Positions 17,124 to 26,748 of a stretch of 64,000 nucleotides of DNA are shown one piece after another. The DNA is taken from NCBI RefSeq assembly GCF_039542345.1, contig NZ_BAABHY010000003.1, forward strand, positions 1-64,000, given 5' to 3'. The DNA is from Orbus sasakiae (GTDB taxonomy: Bacteria; Pseudomonadota; Gammaproteobacteria; Enterobacterales; Orbaceae). The notes below the pieces were generated by a model, which did not search any database, was not told where the DNA came from, and saw only the letters and a list, made by a program, of their open reading frames with translations. The translations under genes were made by a program, and so were the position numbers. The first letter of the stretch is position 1. Every line of letters begins with the position of its first letter.

Positions 17124-17882
17124 TTATAATTTACCATTAGATTTATAAAGATAATATAATTTGACGTATTTATTCATCGTATAAAAATAGTGATTAACCG
17201 ATAAAATCCAGCCCAATTTTCCATCTAAAATGCCACCTTGGATGAAATAGACTTTGATAAATGCCCACAACGGTCTTAGGACAATATCTTTAAAAAAAGC
17301 GCATTTTTTATTTTTTTGTTTGTATTTTTCAGCCGATAATGTTGTGTATTTATTGAATTTATTAAAATATTGTTCCCAATTATCATAGGTATAATGATAC
17401 AGGTAAGCGGATAGCTTTTGGGTTGGGTAAGGCGTCACAACTTGTTCGTGGACATAGCCTTCAACATAGGTATCTTTTTTGGGCATCAAACGACACACAA
17501 AGTCAGGACGTAAAATACCATGCGTTGCGCGATTGAATTGAAATTTGTTTTGGCGCTGTATCCAATATGCGATAGGCTGATTTGCGATAACGGCTTGTTC
17601 AATTTGTGTCGCTAGCTCAGGGGAGACGCGTTCATCGGCATCAATGAGGAATATCCAATCATAACTAGCTTGTTCAATGGCAAAGCTTTTTTGCCCACCC
17701 CAATCACCGTTAAGGGCTCGCTGAATAACTTTTGCACCGAGGCTTGTCGCGATGTTTGCTGTCTCATCTGTGCTGTAATCATCAATGATGATAATCTCTT
17801 TAGCAAATTGGCAACTTTTAATGCAATCCGCAATATTGTGTTGTTCGTTTCTAGCGACAATTAATACTGATAAATCAATCAT
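17124..17882 (-). CDS. waaE: GT2 glycosyltransferase, WaaE/KdtX-like (LPS core)
   Basis: 252 residues. Opens with L-S-V-L-I-V-A-R-N-E and I-I-I-I-D-D-Y-S-T-D-E-T, and has the metal-binding D-A-D-E-R, all typical of GT-A glucosyltransferases of the WaaE/LpsA family, which add a glucose to inner-core heptose. R-P-D-F-V-C-R-L-M-P near residue 125 and H-Y-T-Y-D-N-W-E-Q-Y-F are family features. Linkage to coaD (kdtB) supports this, as waaE/kdtX and coaD are neighbours in many gammaproteobacteria. It overlaps the upstream glycosyltransferase gene by 8 bp, so the pair is co-expressed. The acceptor is inferred. Confidence 0.8.
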   Translation of the reverse strand: MIDLSVLIVARNEQHNIADCIKSCQFAKEIIIIDDYSTDETANIATSLGAKVIQRALNGDWGGQKSFAIEQASYDWIFLIDADERVSPELATQIEQAVIANQPIAYWIQRQNKFQFNRATHGILRPDFVCRLMPKKDTYVEGYVHEQVVTPYPTQKLSAYLYHYTYDNWEQYFNKFNKYTTLSAEKYKQKNKKCAFFKDIVLRPLWAFIKVYFIQGGILDGKLGWILSVNHYFYTMNKYVKLYYLYKSNGKL

Positions 17883-18708
17883 TTTTTACCTCTGACGCAT
17901 GAGTGTCAGTTAAGTGTTGGCGAATACCTGATTCACAATAGTTAACATTATTTTTAATGGCTTCAGCCAACTTCTGATCATTTTCATCAAGACTATTTCT
18001 TGCATTTTCATGATGATAGAGATGATAGGCAACACCACCAAAACGTAAATCCTGCCTTTGTACACCACTATTTAATAACCTGACCACAAATTCACTATCC
18101 TCACGTCCCCAGCCGACAAACTCTTCATTAAATCCGTTGGTTTTAATGACATCCTCTTTCCATACAGCTAAATTACAGCTACGAATTGATTGGTATGATT
18201 TTTTGGACAGTAAAGGGCTGAAAATCTGTGATAAGCAGGGTGAGCAGATTGCATTAAACTTATTTTTAACATCAGTAGAAAAAAAGGGAATAGTGAGGTT
18301 TTTAGTCTTAAACAGCTGCTCAGTAAAGGGTTTTGTTAGAATAACTCGACGACCTTGTGTAAAAAAATGTTGTTTAGCAATACGTTTATGATCGCGAATA
18401 AAGTGGCGATGCAACAGCATATCGCCATCAATCATGACGATATATTCACATTGCGATTTAGCCATCGCAAGATTACGTGAACGCGCTGCGCGAAAACCTA
18501 AATCCTCTTGCCAGCTATGAATCAACGGTACGGGAAATGAGGGTTGATAATTAGCGATTAATTGATGTGTTTCTTCTTTCGAACCATCGTCCGCGATAAT
18601 TACCTCATTAGGTAGTACCGACTGTTTTTTAATTGATAATAGCACCATTTCTAATGCTTGTGGCCAGTTATAAGTTGTCACAATTAGCGTGACTGATTTT
18701 GGTTGCAT
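17875..18708 (-). CDS. GT2 glycosyltransferase with galactosyltransferase-type C-terminus (LPS outer sugar)
   Basis: 277 residues. N-terminal GT-A fold: V-T-L-I-V-T-T-Y-N-W, I-I-A-D-D-G-S, catalytic D-G-D near residue 95. The C-terminal part, C-N-L-A-V-W-K-E-D then N-G-F-N-E-E-F-V-G-W-G-R-E-D-S-E near 205, is the conserved acceptor/metal region of the galactosyltransferase-like C-terminal family. Probably transfers a hexose to LPS core or a surface polysaccharide at the inner membrane. First gene of a two-gene unit divergent from coaD. The exact sugar cannot be read from sequence. Confidence 0.8.
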   Translation of the reverse strand: MQPKSVTLIVTTYNWPQALEMVLLSIKKQSVLPNEVIIADDGSKEETHQLIANYQPSFPVPLIHSWQEDLGFRAARSRNLAMAKSQCEYIVMIDGDMLLHRHFIRDHKRIAKQHFFTQGRRVILTKPFTEQLFKTKNLTIPFFSTDVKNKFNAICSPCLSQIFSPLLSKKSYQSIRSCNLAVWKEDVIKTNGFNEEFVGWGREDSEFVVRLLNSGVQRQDLRFGGVAYHLYHHENARNSLDENDQKLAEAIKNNVNYCESGIRQHLTDTHASEVKND

Positions 18709-18864
18709 AATATAATCCAGATAGTGGCGATGTTAAGGGAAATACAACGAATGTTAATAAAATTATAATGCTGCATAAATAAGCTGCATATTTGCTAACA
18801 TTTCTAACTAAACTTAGGTATGATATAGCCCTTAATTTTTTTTATATCATACACAGGTTTGCAG

Positions 18865-19350
18865 ATGAAAAAAATGCTTACGGCAATTTTTCCTGGTACA
18901 TTTGATCCGATCACAAATGGTCATGTTGATCTGATATCACGCGCTGCCTTACTGTTCCCTCGCTTAATTGTCGCAGTGGCTGAAAGCCCGAGCAAAAAAA
19001 CCTTATTTTCACTTAGTGAACGTGTGGCGTTGGCGACTACCGCACTGAAACAGCTATCAAATGTTGAGGTCATTGGTTATTCTAATTTAATGGCGAATTT
19101 TGCTAGACAACATGATGCGACGGTTTTAGTTAGAGGTGTTCGTACAACCTATGATTTTGAGTATGAACGGCAACTGGCTGAGATTAATCGTAATTTAAAA
19201 GCTGATTTAGATACGATTTTCTTGATGCCTTCACTCGCTACTGGATTTATCTCATCAACAATTGTCAAAGACGTTGCATTACATGACGGCGATATTTCAA
19301 CATTGGTGCCTAAACATGTTGAAGTCGCACTTTTAAAACGTTTTGTTTAG
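18865..19350 (+). CDS. coaD: Phosphopantetheine adenylyltransferase
   Basis: About 161 residues; fourth step of coenzyme A synthesis (4'-phosphopantetheine + ATP to dephospho-CoA). Nucleotidyltransferase motif A-I-F-P-G-T-F-D-P-I-T-N-G-H at the N-terminus, V-R-G-V-R-T-T-Y-D-F-E-Y-E near residue 90 and S-S-T-I-V-K near 130. I chose ATG 18865 (AGG 8 nt upstream); ATG 18874 is also possible and closer to the E. coli start. Followed 12 bp later by rlmD. Confidence 0.97.
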   Translation: MKKMLTAIFPGTFDPITNGHVDLISRAALLFPRLIVAVAESPSKKTLFSLSERVALATTALKQLSNVEVIGYSNLMANFARQHDATVLVRGVRTTYDFEYERQLAEINRNLKADLDTIFLMPSLATGFISSTIVKDVALHDGDISTLVPKHVEVALLKRFV

Positions 19351-19362
19351 TATTGGTTTATT

Positions 19363-20697
19363 ATGGTTTTATTTTACTCTCCACCTAAAAAAGTGGTATC
19401 TTCACAAAAAACAGTTAAATTACAAGTACACAGTGTTGATGCGTTTGGACAAGGTATTGCCCATTATCAGGGGAAAACCGTATTTATAAAAAATGCTTTA
19501 CCCTCAGAAGAAGTTGATGCAAAACTGATTGAAGATAAAAAGCAGTATGCTAAAGCCCATGTTGTGAAATACTATACGAAGAGTGAACAGCGTATCGCGC
19601 CTCAATGCCAGCATTATAATGTGTGTGGCGGTTGCCAAATGCAGCATATGTCAATTGACATGCAGCATGCGGTCAAAGTAGAGGCATTTACAACGTTATT
19701 TAAAAAAGAGGCGAGTTACTCACTTGCTGCTGATGATATAAAGGTTATTTCATCAAGTCCTTACCATTACCGTCGTCGAGCCCGTTTGGCCGTCATGTAT
19801 GAAAATCAACGTTTGGTAGTGGGATTTAGACAACAAGAGTCTAATCAAATTGTTGATATCAAAGCCTGTCCAGTACTTGTGAACGAGTTGGAGCAGTTGT
19901 TGTTACCGTTAAAAAATAGTTTGGCCGCCATCAAAGATAAAAAAGCGTTAGGTCATGTTGAATTGATCCATGTCGATAGTGGTACGATCATTGTGGTAAG
20001 ACATGTAAGACCCTTGTCGGAGAAAGATACCGCATTATTATTTACGTTAGCAAAGAATCACCATGTTAGCCTCTATCTGCATGGCACTGAACTTGTCCAT
20101 GTTGTTGGCCGGCAAGACCACTATTACTGCATTAAGCAACTTAAACTGACGTTTAGTCCGCTTGATTTTATTCAAGTTAATGGTGAAATTAATTTAAACA
20201 TGGTTGAACAAGCGATAGCATGGCTAGCACTTAATCAACATGATGCAGTACTCGATCTATTTTGTGGTATGGGTAATTTTAGTTTACCAATGGCGACCCT
20301 TTGCCAGTATATCTCTGGGGTTGAGGGGGTGGCTGAATTAGTCGAAAAGGCAAAATTAAATGCGACGTTAAACCGTGCTCAATTAAGTGCACAGAGCCAT
20401 TTTTACGTCAGTAATCTTGATAATGTCGACAGCCAGCCTACTTGGTACCCAGAGCAGATTAATAAAGTGTTATTAGATCCAGCAAGGCCGGGTGCTTTTC
20501 AGGTAATGGATAAAATTGTTGAACGTTATCCAAGTCATGTTGTCTATATTTCGTGTAATCCGTCAACATTGGTTCGCGATAGTAAAAAATTACTGCAAGC
20601 TGGTTATACACTAGCAAAAGCTTCAGTCTTGGATATGTTTCCTCAGACTAAACATATTGAATCAATGTTATTGTTTATAAAATCAGGAACAAAATAA
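19363..20697 (+). CDS. rlmD: 23S rRNA (uracil-1939-C5)-methyltransferase
   Basis: 444 residues. TRAM domain at the N-terminus (V-D-A-F-G-Q-G-I-A), 4Fe-4S cysteine cluster C-Q-H-Y-N-V-C-G-G-C-Q around residue 85, SAM-binding L-D-L-F-C-G-M-G-N-F near 305 and catalytic Cys in Y-I-S-C-N-P-S-T-L-V-R-D near 400. Uses SAM to make m5U in 23S rRNA. It sits directly before relA with a 1-bp gap, the same order as rumA-relA in E. coli. Confidence 0.95.
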   Translation: MVLFYSPPKKVVSSQKTVKLQVHSVDAFGQGIAHYQGKTVFIKNALPSEEVDAKLIEDKKQYAKAHVVKYYTKSEQRIAPQCQHYNVCGGCQMQHMSIDMQHAVKVEAFTTLFKKEASYSLAADDIKVISSSPYHYRRRARLAVMYENQRLVVGFRQQESNQIVDIKACPVLVNELEQLLLPLKNSLAAIKDKKALGHVELIHVDSGTIIVVRHVRPLSEKDTALLFTLAKNHHVSLYLHGTELVHVVGRQDHYYCIKQLKLTFSPLDFIQVNGEINLNMVEQAIAWLALNQHDAVLDLFCGMGNFSLPMATLCQYISGVEGVAELVEKAKLNATLNRAQLSAQSHFYVSNLDNVDSQPTWYPEQINKVLLDPARPGAFQVMDKIVERYPSHVVYISCNPSTLVRDSKKLLQAGYTLAKASVLDMFPQTKHIESMLLFIKSGTK

Positions 20698-20698
20698 G

Positions 20699-22942
20699 AT
20701 GGTATCAATAAGAGAAGCGCACCAACATGAAAATGAGCATTATTCATTAGAGCAGTTAGATGTTGAACAGTGGGCCAAACATATCTTATCTTTAAACAGT
20801 CAAAGTGCTTATGACAAGTTTAAAGCGGTTTGGGATTTCTGTTTTGAAAAAAGTGCGGGTTCTGCTGAACAAAATCATTGTTTCGAAAATGCAATCGAAA
20901 TGGTTGAAATTTTATCGATGTTAAATATGGATATCGATAGTTTGTGTGCAGCATTACTTTTCCCTTTCCTTGATGCCAAAATTATTCGTCGCGAAGATCT
21001 GAGCGAAGAGTTTGACCGTGAAATATTGCATCTGGTCACCAGTATTGTGCGAATGAAAGAGATTCGCCAATTACGCGCGATTCGAAACGGCACAGCAACG
21101 GCAGAACAAATTGATAGTATTCGTCGCATGTTATTAGCTATGGTGAATGATTTCCGTAGTGTGGTCATTAAACTGGCTGAGCGTATTACTTATTTACGCG
21201 ATTTAATTCATGCACCACGTGAGAAGCAAGTGTTAGCGGCTAAAGAGTGTTTCAATATTTACGCACCCCTTGCTAATCGCCTAGGAATTGGTCAGCTTAA
21301 ATGGGAAATTGAAGACTTTTGTTTCCGATATTTACACCCCGATGAATACCGTTTCGTTGCGAATAAATTACACGAAAAACGCATTGATCGTGAACGTTAT
21401 ATCAATGATTTTGTAGCCAATTTACAAAATGTCATGAATCAAGATCATATCAGTGCCGAAGTGTATGGTCGACCAAAACATATTTACAGTATTTGGCGCA
21501 AAATGGAACGTAAAAATCTGACCTTTGAAGATCTTTATGATATTCGTGCCGTGCGTATTATTTGTGATAAAGTTGAAGATTGTTATGCCGCATTAGGTAT
21601 TGTGCATAGCCAATATAAACATATTGCGCGCGAGTTTGATGATTATGTGGCAAATCCCAAACCGAATGGTTATCAATCTATCCATACTGTGATTTACGGG
21701 CCTAAAGAAAACGTTATTGAAATTCAAATTCGAACACAGCAAATGCACAATGATGCTGAGTTAGGTATTGCTGCTCACTGGAAGTATAAAGAGGGCAGTA
21801 CCGATAAAATGACGGCTTATGACCAACGTATTAGTTGGTTACGTAAATTACTTGCCTGGCAGCAGGAAATGTCTGAAAGTGGTGAAATCCAAGAACAAGT
21901 ACGAAGTCAGGTATTTGATGATCGTGTTTATGTTTTTACGCCAAAAGGCGATGTTGTAGATTTGCCTACCGGTTCAACGCCGCTTGATTTTGCTTATCAT
22001 ATCCACAGTGATGTTGGTCACCGCTGTATTGGTGCCAAAGTCGCGGGTAGAATTGTGCCTTTCACCTATCAATTGAAAATGGGTGATGAAGTTGAAGTTA
22101 TCACACAAAAACAGCCTAACCCAAGTCGAGATTGGCTCAATCCAAATTCAGGTTTTGTTAATAGTAGCCGAGCTCGTGCTAAAATTCAAGCTTGGTTTAA
22201 AAAACAAGATCGTGATAAAAATATTGCGGTCGGTAAAGATATTTTAGAGGGGGAGCTTGCACCTCTTGACTTAGCCATTAAGGATGTCGAAAAACTGCTC
22301 ATTAATCGTTACAATGCTCACACGTTTGACGAAGTATTGGCGGGGATTGGGAGTGGCGATGTCCGTATTAATCAGTTAGCTAATTATTTAAATGCGCAAT
22401 TTAATAAGCCAACTGCTGAAGAAGAAGATCAGGCTGCGCTGAAACAGCTGACACAAAAGTCGAATACTCAAACCAAGAGCAAGAAAAACAACAGTGAAAT
22501 TGTGATCGAGGGGATTGGTAATTTAATGGTCACAATGGCAAAATGTTGCAGACCCATTCCCGGTGATGACATTGTTGGCTTTGTGACGTTAGGGCGCGGG
22601 GTATCAATTCATCGCGCTGATTGTGAACAGTTGCTTGAGCTAAAAGAACATGCTCCAGAACGCATTGTTGATGCAGCGTGGAATAGTCGTAATTTTAGTA
22701 GTTACACGATGGTAATGCGAGTGATTGCAAACGATCGCAGTGGTTTGCTACGTGATATTACGACGATTCTTGCCAATGAAAAAGTCAACGTACTTGGTGT
22801 TGCAAGCCGTAGTGATACAAAGCAACAAATTGCCACTATTGATATGGATATGGAAGTCAATAATCAAGAGTCACTTAATCGAGTATTGCAAAAACTCACC
22901 CAATTACCTGATGTGATTGAAGCTAAGCGGTTATCAAATTAA
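20699..22942 (+). CDS. relA: GTP pyrophosphokinase (stringent response)
   Basis: 747 residues, normal for RelA. The N-terminal hydrolase-like domain lacks the HD residues (F-L-D-A-K-I where SpoT has H-D), so it is synthetase-only. The synthetase domain follows (Y-G-R-P-K-H-I-Y-S-I-W-R-K-M, D-L-Y-D-I-R-A-V-R, N-G-Y-Q-S-I-H-T). Then come TGS (V-Y-V-F-T-P-K-G-D-V-V-D-L-P), a zinc-finger region (A-K-C-C-R-P-I-P-G-D-D) and a C-terminal ACT domain. Makes (p)ppGpp when uncharged tRNA enters the ribosome. Confidence 0.97.
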   Translation: MVSIREAHQHENEHYSLEQLDVEQWAKHILSLNSQSAYDKFKAVWDFCFEKSAGSAEQNHCFENAIEMVEILSMLNMDIDSLCAALLFPFLDAKIIRREDLSEEFDREILHLVTSIVRMKEIRQLRAIRNGTATAEQIDSIRRMLLAMVNDFRSVVIKLAERITYLRDLIHAPREKQVLAAKECFNIYAPLANRLGIGQLKWEIEDFCFRYLHPDEYRFVANKLHEKRIDRERYINDFVANLQNVMNQDHISAEVYGRPKHIYSIWRKMERKNLTFEDLYDIRAVRIICDKVEDCYAALGIVHSQYKHIAREFDDYVANPKPNGYQSIHTVIYGPKENVIEIQIRTQQMHNDAELGIAAHWKYKEGSTDKMTAYDQRISWLRKLLAWQQEMSESGEIQEQVRSQVFDDRVYVFTPKGDVVDLPTGSTPLDFAYHIHSDVGHRCIGAKVAGRIVPFTYQLKMGDEVEVITQKQPNPSRDWLNPNSGFVNSSRARAKIQAWFKKQDRDKNIAVGKDILEGELAPLDLAIKDVEKLLINRYNAHTFDEVLAGIGSGDVRINQLANYLNAQFNKPTAEEEDQAALKQLTQKSNTQTKSKKNNSEIVIEGIGNLMVTMAKCCRPIPGDDIVGFVTLGRGVSIHRADCEQLLELKEHAPERIVDAAWNSRNFSSYTMVMRVIANDRSGLLRDITTILANEKVNVLGVASRSDTKQQIATIDMDMEVNNQESLNRVLQKLTQLPDVIEAKRLSN

Positions 22943-22960
22943 TATAAATGTTTATTATCA

Positions 22961-22982
22961 AGCGGAAACAGAGGTTTCCGCT
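22961..22982. terminator. Hairpin between relA and the AraC-type gene
   Basis: Perfect 9-bp stem AGCGGAAAC / GTTTCCGCT with AGAG loop, 19 bp after relA and 20 bp before the convergent gene. It could end transcription from both sides, although T-runs are poor. Confidence 0.6.
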
Positions 22983-23002
22983 AGTTTGATATGTCACCTC
23001 AA

Positions 23003-25360
23003 CTATTCGACGCGTTTTAATTCATAAAAATGAATCGCATTAATATCGAGTTTAGTGAGAACTTCCCATTTATCTTTTATGTTCTCATCATGTACCGCAA
23101 GTTCTGGTACAGTATTACGATTAATATATTCGATGATCTCCTGATCATAGCCAAATTTTGTTGAAAAATAGAGATATTGTCGATAAACCGCACCGTTTTG
23201 TTGGTCGAAGGTGTATTTTTTTATTTGGTAATTACCGGGCTTAATACCCATCAACGACACCAAACGCTGTTGCTGGAAACTTTGAATTAAATGTGCTTGA
23301 ATCGAAATATGGGGATTAAAAACGGATACGTTGGTCAATATCATTTGATAGCCATAGGGATTTTCTGTAATCAAGTAATCGGCAGAACGCGCAATAATTC
23401 TACCTTTTAATTTATCTAAAAATTTCAAAACATAAAAAATAGGTCGTTTTGTATTAAAAAGGTAAAATAGGGCGATACGGCTGGTATCAATATGATTGGG
23501 TTTGTTTTCTTCTTGCTGCATTTCAGTATTTAGTACAATACCAATGCCGTTAACGTATTGAAACAATGCCAACAATGTTTGGAATATTAATGCACCACGA
23601 AAGTAACTCCCATTGGTGTGTCTAGTGTTACCTGTGAATGTATTCCATTTCATTAAATAAAGCGGGACATTGATATCGTTTCTTTTCAAAAATGTACGCA
23701 ATTTTTGGGCTTTGCGCTGTAAACACATTACTCTATTATCTGGTGTTACGGTTTGAGATGTCTCTTCCGATAAGGGATCTGGTGTTGATGCATAACCTAA
23801 AAAGTCAGCTTGCTGGAGTAAATCTTTTGCTCCGTATGATTCTACCTCCCCCTCGTGATTGATGATTGGGCAATATAAGCCGACTTTACATTGTGGTATA
23901 CATGACTGTATTGCCTGGCGAATTTGCACAAATGAATTAAAAAATTCATGGGCTGTTTTCGGGTTAAATTCAGACTCATCAATATAATAGATAAACTGCC
24001 AACGCTGCACATAGTCAAGACCATAATGATTCACATAATTTTGTAGAAATTTTATGATTTTATTCATGTAAATGTCGTTGAACATCTTAAAACTCTTGTG
24101 ATAAATCCTCACAAATAGGGCAATGTTGTGTTTGTGTAAAAAGGCGATGGCTATATCACTGTTATAATAGGGGGAATGTGTTGGCGTTGGCTCGTCGGTG
24201 ATGAATTCCGGTAAAATGGTATTTCCCGATATGAGATGTGATACTTCAACATAATTAATATGAGTGGTCTCTTTGAGTAAAGCGATCTGTTGTTTGACAT
24301 TTTCTTTGAGGAGTTCTTGTAATTCACCCACGAAAATAATATAGGGAGTACTTGGAATAGTATCATCAATGGTTGATTGTGTGAGGTCTATAAGTTGTTC
24401 ATCATAAGAGCTATATTCATTCGAAATCAGGTCTTGCGTGTTAATAATATTGACCAACAGTGGTAATAATTCAGCGACGGCAACGGGACTTTCTGTTTGT
24501 TGGGGTTCTTTACGATAATGGTTGACGGGTGTAAAAATTATATCAGCTTGGTTTGATTGGTATTCAATGCGGTATTTTTTAGGGGTAGTTTGATACTGTA
24601 ATTTAAACATTTTAGTAAACTGCTTAACATCAAAAAAACCATGTTTTTCCGCAATTCTGTAAATCGGTGATTTGGTATGAATTAAGTCATGTGTTGCCCT
24701 TTCAAATTTTATATTGTTTAAATATTCAATAAAGCCAATCCCAACCTCTTTTTTAAACAAGCGTGATAAATAAGAGATCGAAATATATTCATGTTGTGCA
24801 ACTTGCTGTAGTGAAATCTGTTTGTTGTAGTTATCTTCAATAAAGCGAATCGCATTTTTTATTTTATCACTATAGGTCAGTGCTTTATGGTCGATTTTTG
24901 ATGTGGGCTCTCTAAAAAAAGAGACGAGAATCAATAACAAATGCGATAAAGAGTGATTAATTTCAAGTAAAGATTGCTGACTCTCTTTAAGGTAAGAGAT
25001 CATAATATTTGCCAATAATCGACGAATATTATCAACGTAGTGTTTTTTGATATCCGGTGTTTCCATTTCACCCAGTATATAGCGACTAAAGAAATAGTTT
25101 TTATAATACCTGACACAGTATGCGTCAGCGATTTCCAAGTTTAGGACGATGTTAGCTTGTAGGCTATCAAGTTGATAAGGCGTATCACGATTGATGAGTA
25201 ATATGTCGTTTTTTTGCAGGGTTTGGCAATATTCATTACATGTGACATTTACTGAGCCTTTTAACACATATAAAAGTGTGATGCCTTGGTAGCCGGTATT
25301 GACGACGTGGTATTTTTGCATCGCAGTTACTTGATATTCAGCCAAACTTTTCAACGGCAT
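23003..25360 (-). CDS. AraC-family regulator fused to a degenerate GH39-like domain
   Basis: 785 residues. Residues 1-100 look like an AraC cupin sensor (I-T-L-L-Y-V-L-K-G-S-V-N-V-T). Residues about 170-275 are a complete AraC DNA-binding domain with two helix-turn-helices (I-S-L-Q-Q-V-A-Q-H-E-Y-I-S-I-S-Y-L-S-R-L-F-K, split here for brevity, then F-F-D-V-K-Q-F-T-K-M-F-K). The remaining 500 residues resemble a GH39 (beta-xylosidase-like) barrel followed by a beta domain. The places where GH39 enzymes have N-E-P and T-E-W read I-D-E-S-E-F-N-P and L-M-K-W-N, so the catalytic glutamates appear lost and the domain is probably a ligand sensor. Divergent from the amidohydrolase-MFS pair, which it likely controls. 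Confidence 0.75.
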   Translation of the reverse strand: MPLKSLAEYQVTAMQKYHVVNTGYQGITLLYVLKGSVNVTCNEYCQTLQKNDILLINRDTPYQLDSLQANIVLNLEIADAYCVRYYKNYFFSRYILGEMETPDIKKHYVDNIRRLLANIMISYLKESQQSLLEINHSLSHLLLILVSFFREPTSKIDHKALTYSDKIKNAIRFIEDNYNKQISLQQVAQHEYISISYLSRLFKKEVGIGFIEYLNNIKFERATHDLIHTKSPIYRIAEKHGFFDVKQFTKMFKLQYQTTPKKYRIEYQSNQADIIFTPVNHYRKEPQQTESPVAVAELLPLLVNIINTQDLISNEYSSYDEQLIDLTQSTIDDTIPSTPYIIFVGELQELLKENVKQQIALLKETTHINYVEVSHLISGNTILPEFITDEPTPTHSPYYNSDIAIAFLHKHNIALFVRIYHKSFKMFNDIYMNKIIKFLQNYVNHYGLDYVQRWQFIYYIDESEFNPKTAHEFFNSFVQIRQAIQSCIPQCKVGLYCPIINHEGEVESYGAKDLLQQADFLGYASTPDPLSEETSQTVTPDNRVMCLQRKAQKLRTFLKRNDINVPLYLMKWNTFTGNTRHTNGSYFRGALIFQTLLALFQYVNGIGIVLNTEMQQEENKPNHIDTSRIALFYLFNTKRPIFYVLKFLDKLKGRIIARSADYLITENPYGYQMILTNVSVFNPHISIQAHLIQSFQQQRLVSLMGIKPGNYQIKKYTFDQQNGAVYRQYLYFSTKFGYDQEIIEYINRNTVPELAVHDENIKDKWEVLTKLDINAIHFYELKRVE

Positions 25361-25500
25361 CGTTAATCCCTTAATTTTATTATGGTAATTGTCTTTTTGT
25401 TATACAGTGATGACAAAATTAACCCCTATTTATTTTGCATTATATTGCGCTTTAAATTCAATTCAACAAAAATCATGATGTTTTGTGATGAAAAACAACT

Positions 25501-25529
25501 TATTTTAGGGGGATATTGTTGCCTATAAT
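25501..25529 (+). promoter_or_regulatory. Candidate activator-dependent promoter of the amidohydrolase operon
   Basis: TATTTT (25501-25506), 17 bp, TATAAT (25524-25529), about 33 bp before the amidohydrolase ATG. A strong -10 with a poor -35 is typical of promoters that need an AraC-type activator, and such a regulator is divergently encoded 140 bp away. The approximate repeats ATGATGTTTTG and GTGATGAAAAAC just upstream could be its binding sites. Confidence 0.45.
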
Positions 25530-25562
25530 AAAAACTCCATTCTTCCTACAGAGGATTTCAAT

Positions 25563-26732
25563 ATGAAGCAATTAATTCAAGAAATAAAAAAAATAGAAAC
25601 AGAATTTGTTGATATTCGCCATCAGATTCATCAACACCCTGAAATCGGTTTTCAAGAGGTCAAAACCAGCCAATTAGTTGAAGAAAAACTACGTGAATGG
25701 GGCTATCAAATACAAAAAGGTTTTGCTGGCACGGGTATGGTCTCGACATTAAAAGTGGGCAATGGTAATAAAATACTGGGTATTCGGGCTGAAATGGATG
25801 CTTTGCCTATTCAAGAAAATAATGGGTTAGCGTGGATGAGTAAAATTGATGGTACGGCTCATTTATGTGGCCATGACGGTCATACGACAATGTTACTGTG
25901 TGCCGCCAAATACCTTGCTCAAACTAAAAACTTTAATGGTACCTTACATCTTATTTGGCAACCTGCGGAAGAGCTACTTTGCGGTGGAAGTAAGATGCTA
26001 GAAGAGGGCTTATTCGAGCAGTTCAAATGTGATCGTATTTATGCGATGCATAATATGCCAGGTTTAAAAGCGGGTGAGTTTTACTTCAAAAAAGGTAAAG
26101 CAATGGCCTCATCAGATACTATCGAGATTACGATTACAGGTGTTGGTGGTCATGGTGCATTCCCACATAAAGCGGTTGATCCAATTGTGATTGGTTCACA
26201 AATCGTGATGGAGTTACAAACGATTGTATCACGCAATGTTGATCCTTTCTCGCCAGCGGTGGTGACGGTAGGATGCTTCAAAGCGGGTGAAGCGGCCAAT
26301 GTTATTCCGAATGAGGCTCTTTTAAAATTGTCAGTTCGTACACTGGATAATCATGCGCGTCAGATCGTCTTAAAACGTATCAATGAGATAGCAAAACAAG
26401 TTGCTGAAAGTTTAGGTGGTAAGGCTGACGTCAATCATATTAATGGCAGTCCAGTATTAACAAATGGCGACGATGCAACAGAGTTTGCCTATGAAGTGGC
26501 ATGTAAGTTATTTGGTAAAGAAAAATGCCATGATGGAGAACCGTATATGGCAAGTGAAGACTTTGCATTTATGCTAGAAGCGCACCCAGATGGAAGTTAC
26601 TTTTTTGTGGGTAATGGTCAAGAAGGGGTTAATGGTTGCCCTGTACATAACCCGGGTTATGACTTTAATGATAAAAATATTGTTGCTGGTGGCGCACTTT
26701 GGGCTGCAATTACTGAATCCTATTTAAAATAA
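25563..26732 (+). CDS. M20D-family amidohydrolase (hippurate hydrolase/IAA-amino acid hydrolase-like)
   Basis: 389 residues. Metal-binding motifs in order: R-A-E-M-D-A-L-P near residue 78, C-G-H-D-G-H-T-T near 102, Q-P-A-E-E near 137, M-H-N-M-P-G near 162, and E-D-F-A-F near 340. Lid/dimer domain in the middle (G-V-G-G-H-G-A-F-P-H). Family members cleave the amide bond of N-acylated amino acids. No signal peptide, so cytoplasmic. GAGGA lies just before the ATG. Followed after 16 bp by an MFS transporter, so the pair probably imports and hydrolyses one acyl-amino acid or peptide-like substrate under control of the AraC gene. The substrate is unknown. Confidence 0.88.
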   Translation: MKQLIQEIKKIETEFVDIRHQIHQHPEIGFQEVKTSQLVEEKLREWGYQIQKGFAGTGMVSTLKVGNGNKILGIRAEMDALPIQENNGLAWMSKIDGTAHLCGHDGHTTMLLCAAKYLAQTKNFNGTLHLIWQPAEELLCGGSKMLEEGLFEQFKCDRIYAMHNMPGLKAGEFYFKKGKAMASSDTIEITITGVGGHGAFPHKAVDPIVIGSQIVMELQTIVSRNVDPFSPAVVTVGCFKAGEAANVIPNEALLKLSVRTLDNHARQIVLKRINEIAKQVAESLGGKADVNHINGSPVLTNGDDATEFAYEVACKLFGKEKCHDGEPYMASEDFAFMLEAHPDGSYFFVGNGQEGVNGCPVHNPGYDFNDKNIVAGGALWAAITESYLK

Positions 26733-26748
26733 ATAATTGAGGCTTATT

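Noticed and set aside
20699..21200. Possible ppGpp hydrolase activity in RelA
   Set aside because: The HD residues of the hydrolase site are missing, as in other RelA proteins.
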